Positions 63,986 to 64,000 of a stretch of DNA of 64,000 nucleotides are shown here, in pieces. This stretch comes from Gracilimonas mengyeensis (GTDB taxonomy: Bacteria; Bacteroidota; Rhodothermia; Balneolales; Balneolaceae). Position numbers and translations under genes: made by a program. Numbering within the stretch: the stretch's first letter is position 1; every line of letters starts with the position of its first letter. The stretch is from NCBI RefSeq assembly GCF_900182705.1, contig NZ_FXTP01000008.1, positions 62,001 to 126,000 on the forward strand, in the 5' to 3' direction. Under the pieces are notes generated by a model, which saw only the letters and a list, made by a program, of their open reading frames with translations, had not been told where the DNA came from and did not search any database.

Positions 63986-64000
63986 GACTGCTCGCCAAAT

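Overview
The window is a stretch of bacterial chromosome that looks like Balneolota (formerly Balneolaeota; Gracilimonas/Balneola-like) or a close Bacteroidota relative. Evidence: three secreted proteins end in the Type IX secretion sorting domain that begins YPNPFNP; several proteins are typical of this group (DUF3667, an Mrp/ApbC ATPase lacking the CxxC pair, TPR-CHAT, a PycTM/DUF5706 membrane protein); Shine-Dalgarno sequences are weak or absent at many starts; and the intergenic gaps carry the palindromic repeats common in such genomes. Gene content is mostly chromosomal housekeeping, with one clear insertion element. No tRNA, rRNA or CRISPR array was seen.

Layout. 1-9.7 kb: an APC permease with a C-terminal universal-stress domain (cut by the window edge), glutamate dehydrogenase, a trypsin-like protease broken by an 11-bp tandem duplication, a sodium:solute symporter, a TRIC-type channel and the Mrp/ApbC ATPase. 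Four related repeats sit in the gaps, some supplying the neighbour's stop codon. 10.2-17.3 kb: a tight plus-strand operon gcvT-comB-ftsK-lolA-like-(small ORF)-flippase-like-hydrolase. 17.5-20.6 kb: an AAA_14/DUF4143 ATPase with its own repeat-rich leader, an RluA-type pseudouridine synthase and trhO. 20.7-24.5 kb: a tandem pair of secreted HExxH metalloproteases. 24.7-35.9 kb: small and housekeeping genes (thiN, nrnA, HtrA-type lipoprotein, gamma-carbonic anhydrase, hemW, a two-gene HU operon, a secreted sugar dehydrogenase, NUDIX, CDP-alcohol phosphotransferase).

36.6-39.3 kb holds the most interesting locus: a class III nucleotide cyclase (cyclase-TolB-like-TPR) followed 35 bp later by a stand-alone PycTM/DUF5706 membrane protein, the cyclase-plus-effector arrangement of Pycsar anti-phage systems. 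A perfect 10-bp inverted repeat lies just upstream, and the block together with a DUF885 gene is bracketed by two direct copies of a 320-bp repeat. 41.8-45.5 kb: a giant phosphoesterase-Omp85 fusion with a possible kinase-like middle. 45.9-48.0 kb: an IS1595-type element with perfect 26-bp ends, an 8-bp target duplication and two membrane-protein passengers. 48.8-64 kb: ftsY, a tiny Asp/Gly-rich ORF divergent from a secreted TPR-CHAT protein, a 232-bp tandem repeat array, two M28 peptidases, scpA, a sigma-like/anti-sigma-TPR pair, ppk1 and ruvB.

Family assignments come from reading motifs and domain order in the translated sequence; no database search was run.
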